Assembly (NCBI RefSeq): GCF_001592225.1 | Contig: NZ_BCWN01000014.1 | Location: 1-64,000 of the forward strand | Direction: 5' to 3' | Length of the DNA stretch: 64,000 nt | From: Castellaniella caeni NBRC 101664 | GTDB lineage: Bacteria; Pseudomonadota; Gammaproteobacteria; Burkholderiales; Burkholderiaceae_B | Shown here: positions 16,591 through 27,770 of the stretch, one piece after another | How positions within the stretch are numbered: position 1 is the first letter of the stretch | Layout: every line of letters starts with the position of its first letter | Made by a program: the position numbers and the translations under genes | The notes under the pieces: generated by a model | The model's database searches: none | The model's input: the letters and a program-made list of their open reading frames with translations, nothing else | Told to the model about the DNA's origin: nothing

Positions 16591-18267
16591 ATGACGCTAT
16601 CGTCTGCGGTACAGCCCCGGCTGGCGGGCCATGTGTTGGTCGATCAGTTGCGCGTGCACGGGGTTGGGCACGTTTTTTGCGTGCCCGGTGAAAGCTATCT
16701 GGCGGTGCTCGACGGGCTGTACGACGCGGGCATTGAAGTCACCGTGTGCCGCCAGGAGGGCGGGGCGGCCATGATGGCCGAGGCCCACGGCAAGCTCACG
16801 GGCCGCCCCGGCGTGTGTCTGGTGACGCGCGCACCGGGGGCTTCCAACGCCATGGCGGGGGTACATATTGCCTCGCAAGACTCTACGCCGCTGATTCTGC
16901 TGGTGGGCCAGATCGGCCGCGCCATGCGCGACCGGGGGGCGTTTCAAGAGATGGATTACCGCGCGGTCTTTGGCTCGCAGGTGAAATGGGCCGCCGAAAT
17001 CGATCAGGCCGAGCGCATTCCCGAATACCTGTCGCGCGCTTTCCACGTGGCGGTGTCCGGGCGCCCCGGCCCCGTGGTGCTGGCGCTGCCCGAAGACATG
17101 CTCACCGAAATGGTCGCGGTGGCCGACGCCCGGCCCTACCAGGTGCTGGATACCGCGCCGCCCGCGGATCAGCTCACTGCGCTGGCCACGCTATTGTCCA
17201 AGGCCCAACGGCCTTTGGCGATTGTGGGCGGCAGCCGCTGGGATGCGCGGGCTGTCGATGATCTTGCGGCCTTTGCCCAGCGCCATGCCATCCCGGTGGC
17301 GGTGCAGTTTCGCCGCCAGATGCTGTGCCCGGTCGAACACCCCTGCTTCGCGGGCGACCTGGGCCTGGGGGCCGACCCGGCCTTGCTGGCCGCGATCCGC
17401 GCGTCCGACCTGATTCTGGCCGTGGGCGGGCGCCTGTCCGAGGTGCCCAGCCAGGGCTATACCCTGTTTGGCATCCCCGAAGCCGGGCAGACGTTCGCGC
17501 ACGTGCACCCCGACCCCAGCGAGCTGAACCGCGTGTATCGGGCCGACGTGGCCCTGGCGTGCTCGCCCGGGGCCTGGCTGCGGGCCATGGCAGGGCTGCC
17601 CGCCACCGCCACGGCGGCGCGCCAGGCGCGCTGCCAGCAGCTGCACGCGGCGCGCGCCGCCTGGAGCGACCCCTTGCGCATCCACCACCCGGGCGCCTTG
17701 CAGATGGGCGCGGTGATGGCGTATCTCAACCAGGCCCTGCCCGATGACGCGATCCTCGCCAACGGCGCGGGCAATTACGCCACCTGGCTGCACCGGTTTT
17801 ATCGCTTTCGCGGCTATGGCACGCAGCTGGCGCCCACCTCGGGCTCGATGGGCTATGGCCTGCCCGCCGCCGTGGCGGCCAAGCGGCTGTATCCGCAGCG
17901 TCCGGTGGTGTGTTTTGCCGGGGATGGTTGCTTCATGATGCATGGGCAAGAATTTGCCACGGCGGTGCAGTACCAGCTGCCCATCGTCGTCGTGCTCATC
18001 GACAATGGCATGTTTGGCACCATCCGCATGCACCAAGAGCGCCACTATCCGGGGCGGGTGTCGGCCACCGCGCTGCGCAATCCGGATTTTGCCGCCTATG
18101 CGCGCGCCTTTGGCGGCCATGGCGAGCGCGTCGAGACCACCGCCGAATTCCAGCCCGCCTTCGAGCGCGCCATGGCCAGCGGCCTGCCCGCCATCGTCCA
18201 TTGCCTGATCGACCCCGAAACCATCACGCCCACCAAGACGCTCAGCCAGCTGCGCGCAGGACAGTAG
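16591..18267 (+). CDS. Thiamine-diphosphate-dependent enzyme, acetolactate-synthase-like
   Basis: ThDP enzyme of 558 residues with the three domains of the pyruvate oxidase/acetolactate synthase family. The N-terminal domain carries the cofactor-activating glutamate in VCRQEGGAAMMAEA. The C-terminal domain has the ThDP/Mg motif beginning GDGCFMMHGQEF and ending in VVLIDNGMFGTIR. No small regulatory (ACT) subunit gene follows, so it is not the usual biosynthetic acetolactate synthase and is more likely a catabolic decarboxylase or ligase. ATG 16591 follows an AAAGGAAAA stretch; GTG 16588 is an alternative. Co-oriented with the FAD oxidoreductase and XRE-cupin genes. Substrate unknown. Confidence 0.85.
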   Translation: MTLSSAVQPRLAGHVLVDQLRVHGVGHVFCVPGESYLAVLDGLYDAGIEVTVCRQEGGAAMMAEAHGKLTGRPGVCLVTRAPGASNAMAGVHIASQDSTPLILLVGQIGRAMRDRGAFQEMDYRAVFGSQVKWAAEIDQAERIPEYLSRAFHVAVSGRPGPVVLALPEDMLTEMVAVADARPYQVLDTAPPADQLTALATLLSKAQRPLAIVGGSRWDARAVDDLAAFAQRHAIPVAVQFRRQMLCPVEHPCFAGDLGLGADPALLAAIRASDLILAVGGRLSEVPSQGYTLFGIPEAGQTFAHVHPDPSELNRVYRADVALACSPGAWLRAMAGLPATATAARQARCQQLHAARAAWSDPLRIHHPGALQMGAVMAYLNQALPDDAILANGAGNYATWLHRFYRFRGYGTQLAPTSGSMGYGLPAAVAAKRLYPQRPVVCFAGDGCFMMHGQEFATAVQYQLPIVVVLIDNGMFGTIRMHQERHYPGRVSATALRNPDFAAYARAFGGHGERVETTAEFQPAFERAMASGLPAIVHCLIDPETITPTKTLSQLRAGQ

Positions 18268-18268
18268 C

Positions 18269-18302
18269 CACCGCGTGCCGCCTGACGCCCGCCCGCGCGG
18301 TG
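18269..18302. terminator. GC hairpin between convergent genes
   Basis: CACCGCG (18269-18275) and CGCGGTG (18296-18302) are perfect inverted repeats in the gap between the 3' ends of the ThDP enzyme gene and argP. No T-run follows, so it would be a weak or factor-assisted terminator. Confidence 0.3.
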
Positions 18303-18318
18303 CCGAGGGAGCCTGTTT

Positions 18319-19227
18319 TCAGCCCGCCCGCGCCGGACGCACCAGCACCCGGGCGGCCTGGCGCACGGCCTGCGTGAGAACGTCCATGGTGCGCGCCCCC
18401 GTGCGCCAATGCTGCCAGTACAGCGGCAGGTCGTGCCAGGCGCGGGCGCGCAGCGGCACCAGATCGCCCGCGTCCAGGGCCGCGCGAATCATGGGCAGCG
18501 GGTTCATCGTCCAGCCCAGGCCAGCCAGGGTGGCCGTGACGAAGGCGTGCGCCGAGGGCAGCCACCAGGTGGGCGGTTGCCAGGGGCGCTCGTCGCCCAG
18601 AATCCGCCGCACGAACTGCGCCTGCATGTCGTCCTTGCGGTTGAAGATCAGCACCGGGGCCTGCGCCAGGGCGTCGGCGGTTACGCCGTGCGCAAAGTAG
18701 CGGGCGTGGAAGGCGGGTGAGCAGGTGGCCACGTAGCGCATGCGGCCCAGGGGGTGTACGCGGCAGCCCTGCACCGGGTCGCCCAGCGTCGTGACGGCGG
18801 CCAGCACGCTGCCGTTGCGCAGCAAAGAAGCCGTGTGATCCTGGTCTTCGGAAATCATGTCCAGCGTCGTGCGGCTGTTTTCTGCGTAGCGCGCCGCCGC
18901 CTGGATGAACCAGGTTTCCAGGCTGTCGTGGTTGACGGCGATACGCAGGCTGGGAGCGGGACGGTCGGCGTCGATGCCCAGATGATCGAGCGCTTCGTGT
19001 TCGAGCAAGGCGGCCTGCTCGGCCAGCCGTACCAGGACGCGGCCGTCCGCCGTGGCCTGTGCCGGGCTGGTGCGCAGCACCAGCAGTCGGCCCATGCGCG
19101 ATTCGAGCGTCTTGATGCGCTGCGAGATGGCCGATGGGGTGACGTGCAGCGCCGCGGCGGCGCGCTCGAAGCTGCCCTCGCGCACGACGGCGGCCAGGGC
19201 GCGCAGATTGCCATGATCCAGTTGCAT
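18319..19227 (-). CDS. argP: LysR-type regulator ArgP (IciA)
   Basis: LysR-family activator of 302 residues. The winged helix-turn-helix covers about residues 1-60 (NLRALAAVVREGSFERAAAA, then SAISQRIKTLESRMGRLLV), followed by the periplasmic-binding-protein-like effector domain. The N-terminal pattern is that of ArgP, which senses lysine and arginine and activates the exporter gene argO/lysE. The exporter gene is divergent here, the arrangement known for lysG-lysE and argP-type pairs. Assignment to ArgP rather than another LysR rests on both the sequence and this neighbour. Confidence 0.92.
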   Translation of the reverse strand: MQLDHGNLRALAAVVREGSFERAAAALHVTPSAISQRIKTLESRMGRLLVLRTSPAQATADGRVLVRLAEQAALLEHEALDHLGIDADRPAPSLRIAVNHDSLETWFIQAAARYAENSRTTLDMISEDQDHTASLLRNGSVLAAVTTLGDPVQGCRVHPLGRMRYVATCSPAFHARYFAHGVTADALAQAPVLIFNRKDDMQAQFVRRILGDERPWQPPTWWLPSAHAFVTATLAGLGWTMNPLPMIRAALDAGDLVPLRARAWHDLPLYWQHWRTGARTMDVLTQAVRQAARVLVRPARAG

Positions 19228-19307
19228 GCTTGTTCTCTGTTTTAATTAAGAATTGCTTAATATAATTTAATAAATTTAGCTGTATTTTATATTGCTGCAC
19301 CTGCACA
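19228..19307. promoter_or_regulatory. A/T-rich argP-lysE divergent promoter region
   Basis: The 178 bases between argP and lysE begin with about 65 very A/T-rich bases (19240-19305), including TATAAT at 19261-19266 and partial repeats of TTAAT/ATTAA. This contrasts sharply with the GC-rich surroundings and is where ArgP would bind. I could not define a single operator. Confidence 0.4.
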
Positions 19308-19405
19308 ATGAAGGGCAGTCCGAATCAGCCGCGTCGCAAGCCGGTATGGCACCCGATTCGGCTGGCCATTCATTCGGATGGCCTTTCATTTTGCAGGAGC
19401 CCACG
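19308..19405 (+). promoter_or_regulatory. lysE leader with attenuator-like alternative hairpins
   Basis: GGCCAT (19364-19369) pairs with ATGGCC (19378-19383) and is followed by TTTCATTTT, resembling an intrinsic terminator just before the lysE ribosome-binding site. Its loop holds ATTCGG (19372-19377). Upstream CCGAATC (19320-19326) can pair either with GATTCGG (19355-19361), leaving the terminator free, or through CCGAAT with the loop ATTCGG, which would disrupt it. From ATG 19308 a frame starts MKGSPNQPRRKPV, with an Arg-Arg-Lys codon run in this leader. Mutually exclusive folds in the leader of a basic amino-acid exporter suggest attenuation, but this is inferred from sequence only. Confidence 0.4.
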
Positions 19406-20053
19406 ATGTTTGCCGCTGTCCCGTTTCTTTCCGCCTCGCCCCTGGTTGCCGCCTGGACGAGCGGCACCTTGACGGGCCTGGGCATGTTCGCCGCCGTGGG
19501 GGCGCAAAGCGCGTTCATCCTGCGCCAGGGCATTGCCCGCGCGCACCTGTTTTCCATCCTCTTCATCTGCGCCCTGATCGACGCCTGCTTCATCTTTGCC
19601 AGCGTCTCGGGTCTGCAGACGCTGACGGCCCGCCTGCCCGGGCTGGCGGGTTTCGTGCTGTGGTTCGGGGTCGTGTTCCTGTCCTGGTATGGTCTGCAGT
19701 CGGCCCACCGGGCCTGGCGTCCGGCGGCGGGGGCTCAGGCCGAGCAGGCCGCCTTGTCTTCGCGCCGCGCGGCCTTGCTGGGGGCCATTGGCTTCAGCCT
19801 GCTCAACCCCCATTTCTGGCTGGACATGATGGTGCTGGGCTCGATTGCCCACGGCTTTGCCGACGCGCGCTTTGGCTTTGCCGCCGGCGCGCTCACAGCC
19901 AGCGTGCTGTGGCTGATCGTTCTAGGCCTGGGGTCACGCCTGTTTGCACCGTTTTTTCGCGACCCGCGCGCCTGGCGCGTGCTGGATGGCGCCATTGCTC
20001 TGGTGATGTTCGTGCTGGCCTGGCGGCTGGCCGCGGGGGCCATCGCGCAGTAA
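19406..20053 (+). CDS. lysE: Lysine/arginine exporter (LysE/ArgO family)
   Basis: Inner-membrane exporter of basic amino acids, 215 residues with about five or six membrane helices. The family hallmark GMFAAVGAQSAFILRQGI lies near the N-terminus, followed later by GFSLLNPHFWLDMMV. ATG 19406 is preceded by GCAGGAG at six bases, which decides the start over longer in-frame readings from 19292. Divergent from argP, which is expected to activate it when lysine or arginine is in excess. The presence of an AmaB-type dehydrogenase nearby suggests this region handles surplus lysine by both export and breakdown. Confidence 0.94.
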   Translation: MFAAVPFLSASPLVAAWTSGTLTGLGMFAAVGAQSAFILRQGIARAHLFSILFICALIDACFIFASVSGLQTLTARLPGLAGFVLWFGVVFLSWYGLQSAHRAWRPAAGAQAEQAALSSRRAALLGAIGFSLLNPHFWLDMMVLGSIAHGFADARFGFAAGALTASVLWLIVLGLGSRLFAPFFRDPRAWRVLDGAIALVMFVLAWRLAAGAIAQ

Positions 20054-20071
20054 GCGGCTTGGAGATGCGCC

Positions 20072-20094
20072 CGGTCGCAACCGCTGTGCGACCG
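20072..20094. terminator. Perfect 8-bp hairpin between lysE and the chemoreceptor gene
   Basis: CGGTCGCA (20072-20079) and TGCGACCG (20087-20094) pair perfectly around a seven-base loop in the gap between two convergent genes. A terminator or transcript-stabilising role is likely, though no T-run follows on either strand. Confidence 0.5.
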
Positions 20095-20101
20095 AGGGGG
20101 C

Positions 20102-22156
20102 TCAGGCCAGCTGACGCAGCGCCCTTGGATGGGGGGCTTGCTGCCCAGGCGCATGTGCATAGGCCGCAGGCGGGTCATCCGGGCGGCCCTCGTCGCCTGT
20201 TTTGAACTGGGCCACGGTGGCCGCCAGGCTGTCGGCCTGCGCGCTCAGCGAGTCGGCGGCAGCGGCGGCTTCTTCGACCAGGGCCGCGTTTTGTTGCGTG
20301 ACCTGATCCATCTGGCCCACCGCCAGGTTGATCTGGTCGATGCCCGTGGACTGCTCGTTGGACGCCGAGGCGATCTCGCTCATGATGCTGGTGACCCGAT
20401 CGACGGCGGTCAGCACCTCTTGCATGAGTGTGCCGGTCTGGCCCGCCTGGCGCGTGCCCGACTGCACCTCTTGGGAAGCGGCTTCGATCAGTTGCTTGAT
20501 CTCGCGGGCCGCTTCGGCGGAACGCTGCGCCAGCGCCCGCACCTCGCCCGCCACCACGGCGAAGCCCTTGCCCTGCTCGCCCGCGCGGGCGGCTTCGACG
20601 GCGGCATTGAGCGCCAGGATGTTGGTCTGGAAGGCAATGCCGTCGATGACGCCGATGATGTCGGTGATGCGCGTCGAACGCTCGGCGATGCGCTGCATGG
20701 TGGCGACCATGCCCTCCACGGCTTCTTCGCCCTGGTGCGCGGTGCGGGAAGCGCCGCTGGCCAGTTGATTGGCCTGGCGCGCGTTGTCGGCATTCTGGCG
20801 CACGGTGGACGACAGCTCTTCCATGCTGGCGGCGGTTTCCTGCAGCGAGGCGGCCTGTTCTTCGGTGCGGCTGGACAGGTCGGTGTTGCCCACGGCGATC
20901 TCGCGCGCGCCGGTGTGGATTTCACCCACGCTGGCATGCACTTGGCGAATCATGTGGCGCAGGGCGTCTTGCGTGCTGGCCAGGCTGTCGAGCAGCTGGT
21001 GCACCTCGTTGCGGCTGTGCGCCGGGCTGGGCGGGATGTCGTGGCTCAGGTCGCCCGCCCCCAGGCGCCGCAGGCCGGTGACCACGTCGTGCACCGGGGC
21101 CAGGGTGCGCCGTGCCAGCCAGAAGATCGCCAGCGCGATCAGCAACGTGCCCAGCAGCATGAAGCCCAGCTGCGTCCACATCTGCTGGTTGCTGGCGCCC
21201 AGGTAATCATCGACGTCGCCAAAGCCGTACATCAGCCAGCCCCAGTTGGGCACCGCCTGCCAGGCCATGAAGACCTTGGTTTGGTTGATCGTGGCCTGGG
21301 CCGTGCCGCTGGGGGCCGACTGAAAAGCCTGCTTCATGCGGGCGAAGTCGGCCGGCGGGTTGCCCGCGCTCACCAGATCGCCCGGCTTGCCGAAAGAGCC
21401 CGCCACCCGATACCAGTCCTGGCCGTCGGCCGTGGGGCGCAGCATGAAGAGCGAGCCGTATTCGGCCAGCTTGATGCTGGTGAGATCCTTGAGTACCGGC
21501 CCGATCTGGGCGCTGATGTCCAGGCGGTCGATGATGCCGCCGTACACCTGTCCCTGGGCGTTCTTGAGCGGGTTGACGGTGACCAGATGCCATTTGTCGT
21601 TGATCAGTTCGGGGATGTGGACGACCTTGTCTTCATCCAGCGCCCGGGCCAGGCGGCTGGCCGGGTCGAGCGTGGCGCCCACGGCGTGGGCGGGCTGATC
21701 CTGGTAGGCGCTGGCCAGCACGCGCCAGCCCGTGTCAGTGCGGGCGTACAGTTCGGCCGTCATGCCGGTGACGCTGCGCATGAGCGCCTGGTTGCCCCGC
21801 AGCGGCTTGCCGTCCAGCGTTTTGCCTTCGGTCGTGAAGACGGGCAGGCCGTTTTCACTTTGCCCGGTGGGCTTGGGCGTGCCGCCCAGATAGCGCGTGA
21901 GCACCGGGTAGAGGGATTCGCTGCGGTTGCGCGCCACGTCGAAGATGAGCTGCAGCGAGCGGTTGTAGTCTTCCAGCCCCATGCGGTTGGCGGCGCTGAC
22001 GTTGGCGATGGCGGTTTGTCGGCTCTGCCAGGTGATGAACGCCGCCAGCAGGGCCATGACGAGCACCGTCATGGCCGTGGCCGCGATGAAGAGCTGGGTG
22101 CCCAACGTCAGGTGTGCCATGCGGCCTGTGGCAAGGCCTGTGCGTCGCTTGAGCAT
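20102..22156 (-). CDS. Methyl-accepting chemotaxis protein with large periplasmic Cache domain
   Basis: Inner-membrane chemoreceptor of 684 residues. A membrane helix near residues 20-42 is followed by a long periplasmic Cache_3/Cache_2-like region (about 45-330, including [20 protein letters not shown] and [13 protein letters not shown]). Then come a second membrane helix ([19 protein letters not shown]), HAMP, and the signalling domain with [20 protein letters not shown]. It ends ALRQLA without a CheR-docking pentapeptide. GGAGAC just upstream supports ATG 22156. No chemotaxis operon is adjacent. Its signalling tip closely resembles that of the receptor at 733-2331, while the sensor domains differ. 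Confidence 0.94.
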   Translation of the reverse strand: MLKRRTGLATGRMAHLTLGTQLFIAATAMTVLVMALLAAFITWQSRQTAIANVSAANRMGLEDYNRSLQLIFDVARNRSESLYPVLTRYLGGTPKPTGQSENGLPVFTTEGKTLDGKPLRGNQALMRSVTGMTAELYARTDTGWRVLASAYQDQPAHAVGATLDPASRLARALDEDKVVHIPELINDKWHLVTVNPLKNAQGQVYGGIIDRLDISAQIGPVLKDLTSIKLAEYGSLFMLRPTADGQDWYRVAGSFGKPGDLVSAGNPPADFARMKQAFQSAPSGTAQATINQTKVFMAWQAVPNWGWLMYGFGDVDDYLGASNQQMWTQLGFMLLGTLLIALAIFWLARRTLAPVHDVVTGLRRLGAGDLSHDIPPSPAHSRNEVHQLLDSLASTQDALRHMIRQVHASVGEIHTGAREIAVGNTDLSSRTEEQAASLQETAASMEELSSTVRQNADNARQANQLASGASRTAHQGEEAVEGMVATMQRIAERSTRITDIIGVIDGIAFQTNILALNAAVEAARAGEQGKGFAVVAGEVRALAQRSAEAAREIKQLIEAASQEVQSGTRQAGQTGTLMQEVLTAVDRVTSIMSEIASASNEQSTGIDQINLAVGQMDQVTQQNAALVEEAAAAADSLSAQADSLAATVAQFKTGDEGRPDDPPAAYAHAPGQQAPHPRALRQLA

Positions 22157-22360
22157 GATGGTGTGTCTCCAGACAGCAAAATCTTGTTGGAATCCAGAAC
22201 GAAACGACCGACCTGGGCTCTATGAGCAAGCGTAACCTTACGGGGTCTGGCGCGATCGGGGAATGACGCGGAGGAAATACAGCTTATTTGTGCCTGGAAA
22301 TGAGCCGTCGGCCATCCTTTACACTAAGTGGCCGAATTCCCTTGATTGGAGCCGATCGAT

Positions 22361-23542
22361 TTGAATTTTCAAGCCATCTTGCAACAAATGATGTCTATTT
22401 ATCAGCAATGGGAATCCGCCATCCTGGTTTTCGCCGCCGTGTTGGGGGCGCTCGTCACCGGCACGGTGCTGCGCATTTTGCTGGCCCGCGTGGCGGCCCG
22501 CCTGCATCCGGTGCGCCACGTGTGGGCGCATGGGCTGTTGTCGGGGGCGTCGCTGCCCGTGCAAACCCTGATCTGGGTGCTGGGCATCGCCCTGGCCGCC
22601 GAAATGCTCGTGCAGCGCGGCACGGTGCTGTCCAAAGACTCTTTGCTGGCACACGGGCTGGCCCCCACGCGCACAGTGCTGGTCATCCTGGTGGCAATGT
22701 GGTTCTTGCTGCGCGCCGTCAACCAGATTCAGTCCAACCTGCTGGGTCGGGCCCAGGCGCGCGGGCGTGAGCTCGACCCCACGGCGGCCGACGCCATCGG
22801 CAAGCTCACGAAGGCGTCCATCGTCATCACGGCCATCCTCATGGTGATGCAGGCGCTGGGCTTTTCGATTGCCGGGCTGCTGGCCTTCGGCGGCATGGGC
22901 GGCATCGCCGTCGGCTTTGCCGCGCAAAGCCTGGTCGCCAACCTGCTGGGCGGCCTCACCATCTTTGCCAGCCGCCCTTTCAAAGTGGGGGAATACATCA
23001 TCATCCCGGGCACCGACCTCATGGGCGGCGTCGAACACATCGGCTGGCGCGCCACCCGCCTGATCGGCTTTGACTGCAAGCCGTTCTATGTGCCCAATGC
23101 CATGTTCAACACGCAGCCGGTCATCAACCACACGCGCATGACCAGCCGCCGCATCATGGAAGACATCCACCTGCGCTACGCCGACATCGACGCCGTGCCG
23201 GCCATTCTCGAAGCGGGGCGCGCGCTGCTCAATACGCACCCCGGCATCAAGCACGATTTCTTCGCCTTCAACTTCAGCAGCTGTGGCGGCTACTCGCTCA
23301 AGCTGTCGCTGTACGCCTTCACCGTCAGCACCGACTACAACGACTATATGAACGTGCAGGAAGACGTGCTGCTCAAGCTGGCTGACATCATCCGCCGCCA
23401 GGGGGCACGGATGACGGGGCCGGTGTCGTCGGTCGAGATGCCCCAGCTGCAAGTGCCGCCCTCGGGCGCCGCCCCGGCGGACGTGCCCGCGGGGCTGCTG
23501 ACGCCACAGCCATTGCCGCCTGGCCTGCCGCCTATCGCCTGA
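22361..23542 (+). CDS. Mechanosensitive ion channel, MscS family
   Basis: Inner-membrane channel that would open on hypo-osmotic stretch. An N-terminal set of about three to four helices leads into the conserved pore region SIAGLLAFGGMGGIAVGFAA, followed by the beta domain starting LVANLLGGLTIFASRPF and a C-terminal alpha/beta part. It is longer than E. coli MscS (286 residues) and has a proline-rich tail. The likely start is TTG 22361, with GGAG nine bases upstream; TTG 22346 would place that GGAG inside the gene, and ATG 22388 is a further alternative. Single gene between a divergent chemoreceptor and htpG. Confidence 0.9.
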   Translation: MNFQAILQQMMSIYQQWESAILVFAAVLGALVTGTVLRILLARVAARLHPVRHVWAHGLLSGASLPVQTLIWVLGIALAAEMLVQRGTVLSKDSLLAHGLAPTRTVLVILVAMWFLLRAVNQIQSNLLGRAQARGRELDPTAADAIGKLTKASIVITAILMVMQALGFSIAGLLAFGGMGGIAVGFAAQSLVANLLGGLTIFASRPFKVGEYIIIPGTDLMGGVEHIGWRATRLIGFDCKPFYVPNAMFNTQPVINHTRMTSRRIMEDIHLRYADIDAVPAILEAGRALLNTHPGIKHDFFAFNFSSCGGYSLKLSLYAFTVSTDYNDYMNVQEDVLLKLADIIRRQGARMTGPVSSVEMPQLQVPPSGAAPADVPAGLLTPQPLPPGLPPIA

Positions 23543-23703
23543 GCCGACGGCCAAGTCCGGGTGTCGGCTGCGCGCTGCCAGCAGGCAGCCCTTGAAAACC
23601 CCGCCGTCGGCCCCCAGCTACCTGGATAGTTCGCCCTTGCGCCTGTGCCCAAGGCATGGCCGGGGCGCTTCACGATTCAATGAACCATTCATCCTTCGTC
23701 ACC

Positions 23704-25608
23704 ATGAGCCAAACCGATACGCAAGCCGCCGAAACCCTGGGTTTCCAGGCCGAAGTCAAGCAACTGCTGCAACTGATGATCCATTCCTTGTACAGCAACA
23801 AGGAAATCTTCCTGCGCGAACTGGTCTCCAACGCCTCCGATGCCTGCGACAAGCTGCGCTTCGAGGCCATCGACCATCCCGAACTGCTGGAAGGCGATGG
23901 TGACATGCGCATCCGCGTCGAGTTCGACAAGGCCGCGCGCACCATCACCATCAGCGACAACGGCGTGGGCCTGTCGCGCGACGAGGCGGTGGCCAACCTG
24001 GGCACCATCGCCCGCTCGGGCACGCGCGAGTTCTTCTCGCAGCTGACTGGCGACAAGCAAAAAGACGCCCAGCTCATTGGCCAATTCGGCGTGGGCTTTT
24101 ATTCGTCCTTCATCGTGGCCGAGAAGGTCTCGGTGCAAAGCCGCCGCGCCGGGCTGCCCGTCAACGAAGGCGTCTTGTGGGAATCCGACGGCCAGGGCGA
24201 GTTTTCCGTGGCGGCCATCGAGCGCGCCGAGCGCGGCACGTCGGTCACGCTCACCCTGCGCGCCGACGAAGACGAATTCCTGTCGGGCTGGAAACTGCGC
24301 GAGGTGCTGCGCCGCTATTCCGACCACATTTCCCTGCCCATCCAGATGAAGAAGGAAGAGTGGGATGCGGAAAAATCCGAGCAGGTGACCAAGGACGAGT
24401 GGGAAACCGTCAACCAGGCCAATGCCCTGTGGGCGCGCTCGAAGGCCGACATCACCGACGAGCAGTACACCGAGTTCTACAAGCACATCGCGCACGACTT
24501 CGAAGACCCGCTGGCCTGGACGCACAACCGGGTGGAAGGCCGCAGCGAATACACCCAGCTGCTGTACGTGCCCAAGCGCGCACCCTTCGACCTCTGGGAT
24601 CGCGACGCCCGCCGCGGCGTCAAGCTGTACGTCAAGCGCGTCTTCATCATGGACGATGCCGAGCAGCTGCTGCCCAGCTACCTGCGCTTCGTGCGCGGGG
24701 TGGTCGATTCGGCCGACCTGCCGCTCAACGTCTCGCGCGAAATCCTGCAGGAAAGCCGCGACGTGCGCGCGATCCGCGAAGGCTGCGCCAAGCGCATCCT
24801 GGGCCTGCTCGACGAGCTGGCGAGCGACAAGCCCGACGAATACAAAGAGTTCTGGACGCAGTTTGGCCAGGTGCTGAAAGAAGGCGTGGGCGAAGACCCG
24901 GCCAACAAGGATCGCATCGCCGCCCTGATGCGCTTCGCCACCACCCAGTCCGACAGCCCGGCGCAGACCGTGTCGTTTGCCGACTACGTCGGCCGCATGA
25001 AAGAGGGGCAGGACAAAATCTACTACCTGTCCGCCGATTCCTACCCCGCCGCCGCGCACAGCCCGCACCTCGAAGTCTTCCGTCGCAAGGGGCTTGAAGT
25101 GCTGCTGCTGTCCGACCGCGTGGACGAGTGGATGCTCTCGCACCTGCGCGAATTCGACGGCAAGTCGCTGGTGTCGGTGGCCAAGGGCGGGCTCGATCTC
25201 GACGCGCTGGCCGACGAGACTGAAAAGAAGCAGCAGGCCGAGGCCGCCGAAGCCTTCAAGCCCACCATCGAGCGCCTGAAGACGGCGCTGGGTGAGCGCG
25301 TGAAAGACGTGCGCGTCACCGCCCGCCTGGTCGATTCTCCCGCCTGCGTGGTGGTGGACGAAAACGAGCTCAGCCCGCACCTGCTGCGCATGCTCAAGGC
25401 CGCTGGTCAGGAGGCCCCGGACGTCAAGCCGATTCTTGAAGTCAACCCGCAGCACGCGCTGGTCAAACGCCTCGAAGCCCAGCCCGACGCCGCGTTTGGC
25501 GACTGGGCCGAGCTGCTGCTCGACCAGGCCATGCTGGCCGAAGGCGCCGCCCTGAAAGACCCGGCGGCGTTCGTCAAACGCATGAACGCGCTGCTGCTGG
25601 CGCAATAA
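23704..25608 (+). CDS. htpG: Molecular chaperone HtpG (Hsp90)
   Basis: Cytosolic Hsp90-family ATP-dependent chaperone, 634 residues as usual. The GHKL ATPase domain is at the N-terminus: the catalytic glutamate is in [20 protein letters not shown], then [12 protein letters not shown], and the lid [13 protein letters not shown]. The middle domain holds [20 protein letters not shown] and the C-terminal dimerisation domain ends [14 protein letters not shown] 23704 is chosen because the protein then begins at the family position ([20 protein letters not shown]); an upstream ATG at 23680 has no better ribosome-binding site. Single gene. No sigma-32 promoter could be assigned. Confidence 0.96.
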   Translation: MSQTDTQAAETLGFQAEVKQLLQLMIHSLYSNKEIFLRELVSNASDACDKLRFEAIDHPELLEGDGDMRIRVEFDKAARTITISDNGVGLSRDEAVANLGTIARSGTREFFSQLTGDKQKDAQLIGQFGVGFYSSFIVAEKVSVQSRRAGLPVNEGVLWESDGQGEFSVAAIERAERGTSVTLTLRADEDEFLSGWKLREVLRRYSDHISLPIQMKKEEWDAEKSEQVTKDEWETVNQANALWARSKADITDEQYTEFYKHIAHDFEDPLAWTHNRVEGRSEYTQLLYVPKRAPFDLWDRDARRGVKLYVKRVFIMDDAEQLLPSYLRFVRGVVDSADLPLNVSREILQESRDVRAIREGCAKRILGLLDELASDKPDEYKEFWTQFGQVLKEGVGEDPANKDRIAALMRFATTQSDSPAQTVSFADYVGRMKEGQDKIYYLSADSYPAAAHSPHLEVFRRKGLEVLLLSDRVDEWMLSHLREFDGKSLVSVAKGGLDLDALADETEKKQQAEAAEAFKPTIERLKTALGERVKDVRVTARLVDSPACVVVDENELSPHLLRMLKAAGQEAPDVKPILEVNPQHALVKRLEAQPDAAFGDWAELLLDQAMLAEGAALKDPAAFVKRMNALLLAQ

Positions 25609-25798
25609 GCGCCCAGGCCTGCCGCCAGGCAGGTGGCCGCGCCCGGCCCCGGGCCGGGGCCGCCACAAGCACTCCACGTGACGGAAACCCATCCGGCACC
25701 TGGGGTGCTTGTCATTTGTGTTCTCGAGGGCTTCTGTCCATAATCGCTGCTGATTACCCATCGATTACCCATGATGAGCGGTCATCCTGCCCGGATGA

Positions 25799-27748
<1,950 letters not shown>

Positions 27749-27770
<22 letters not shown>

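Noticed and set aside
20129-22225. 698-codon plus-strand ORF antisense to the second chemoreceptor
   Set aside because: Shadow of the GC-rich chemoreceptor gene; glycine/valine/histidine-rich without motifs.
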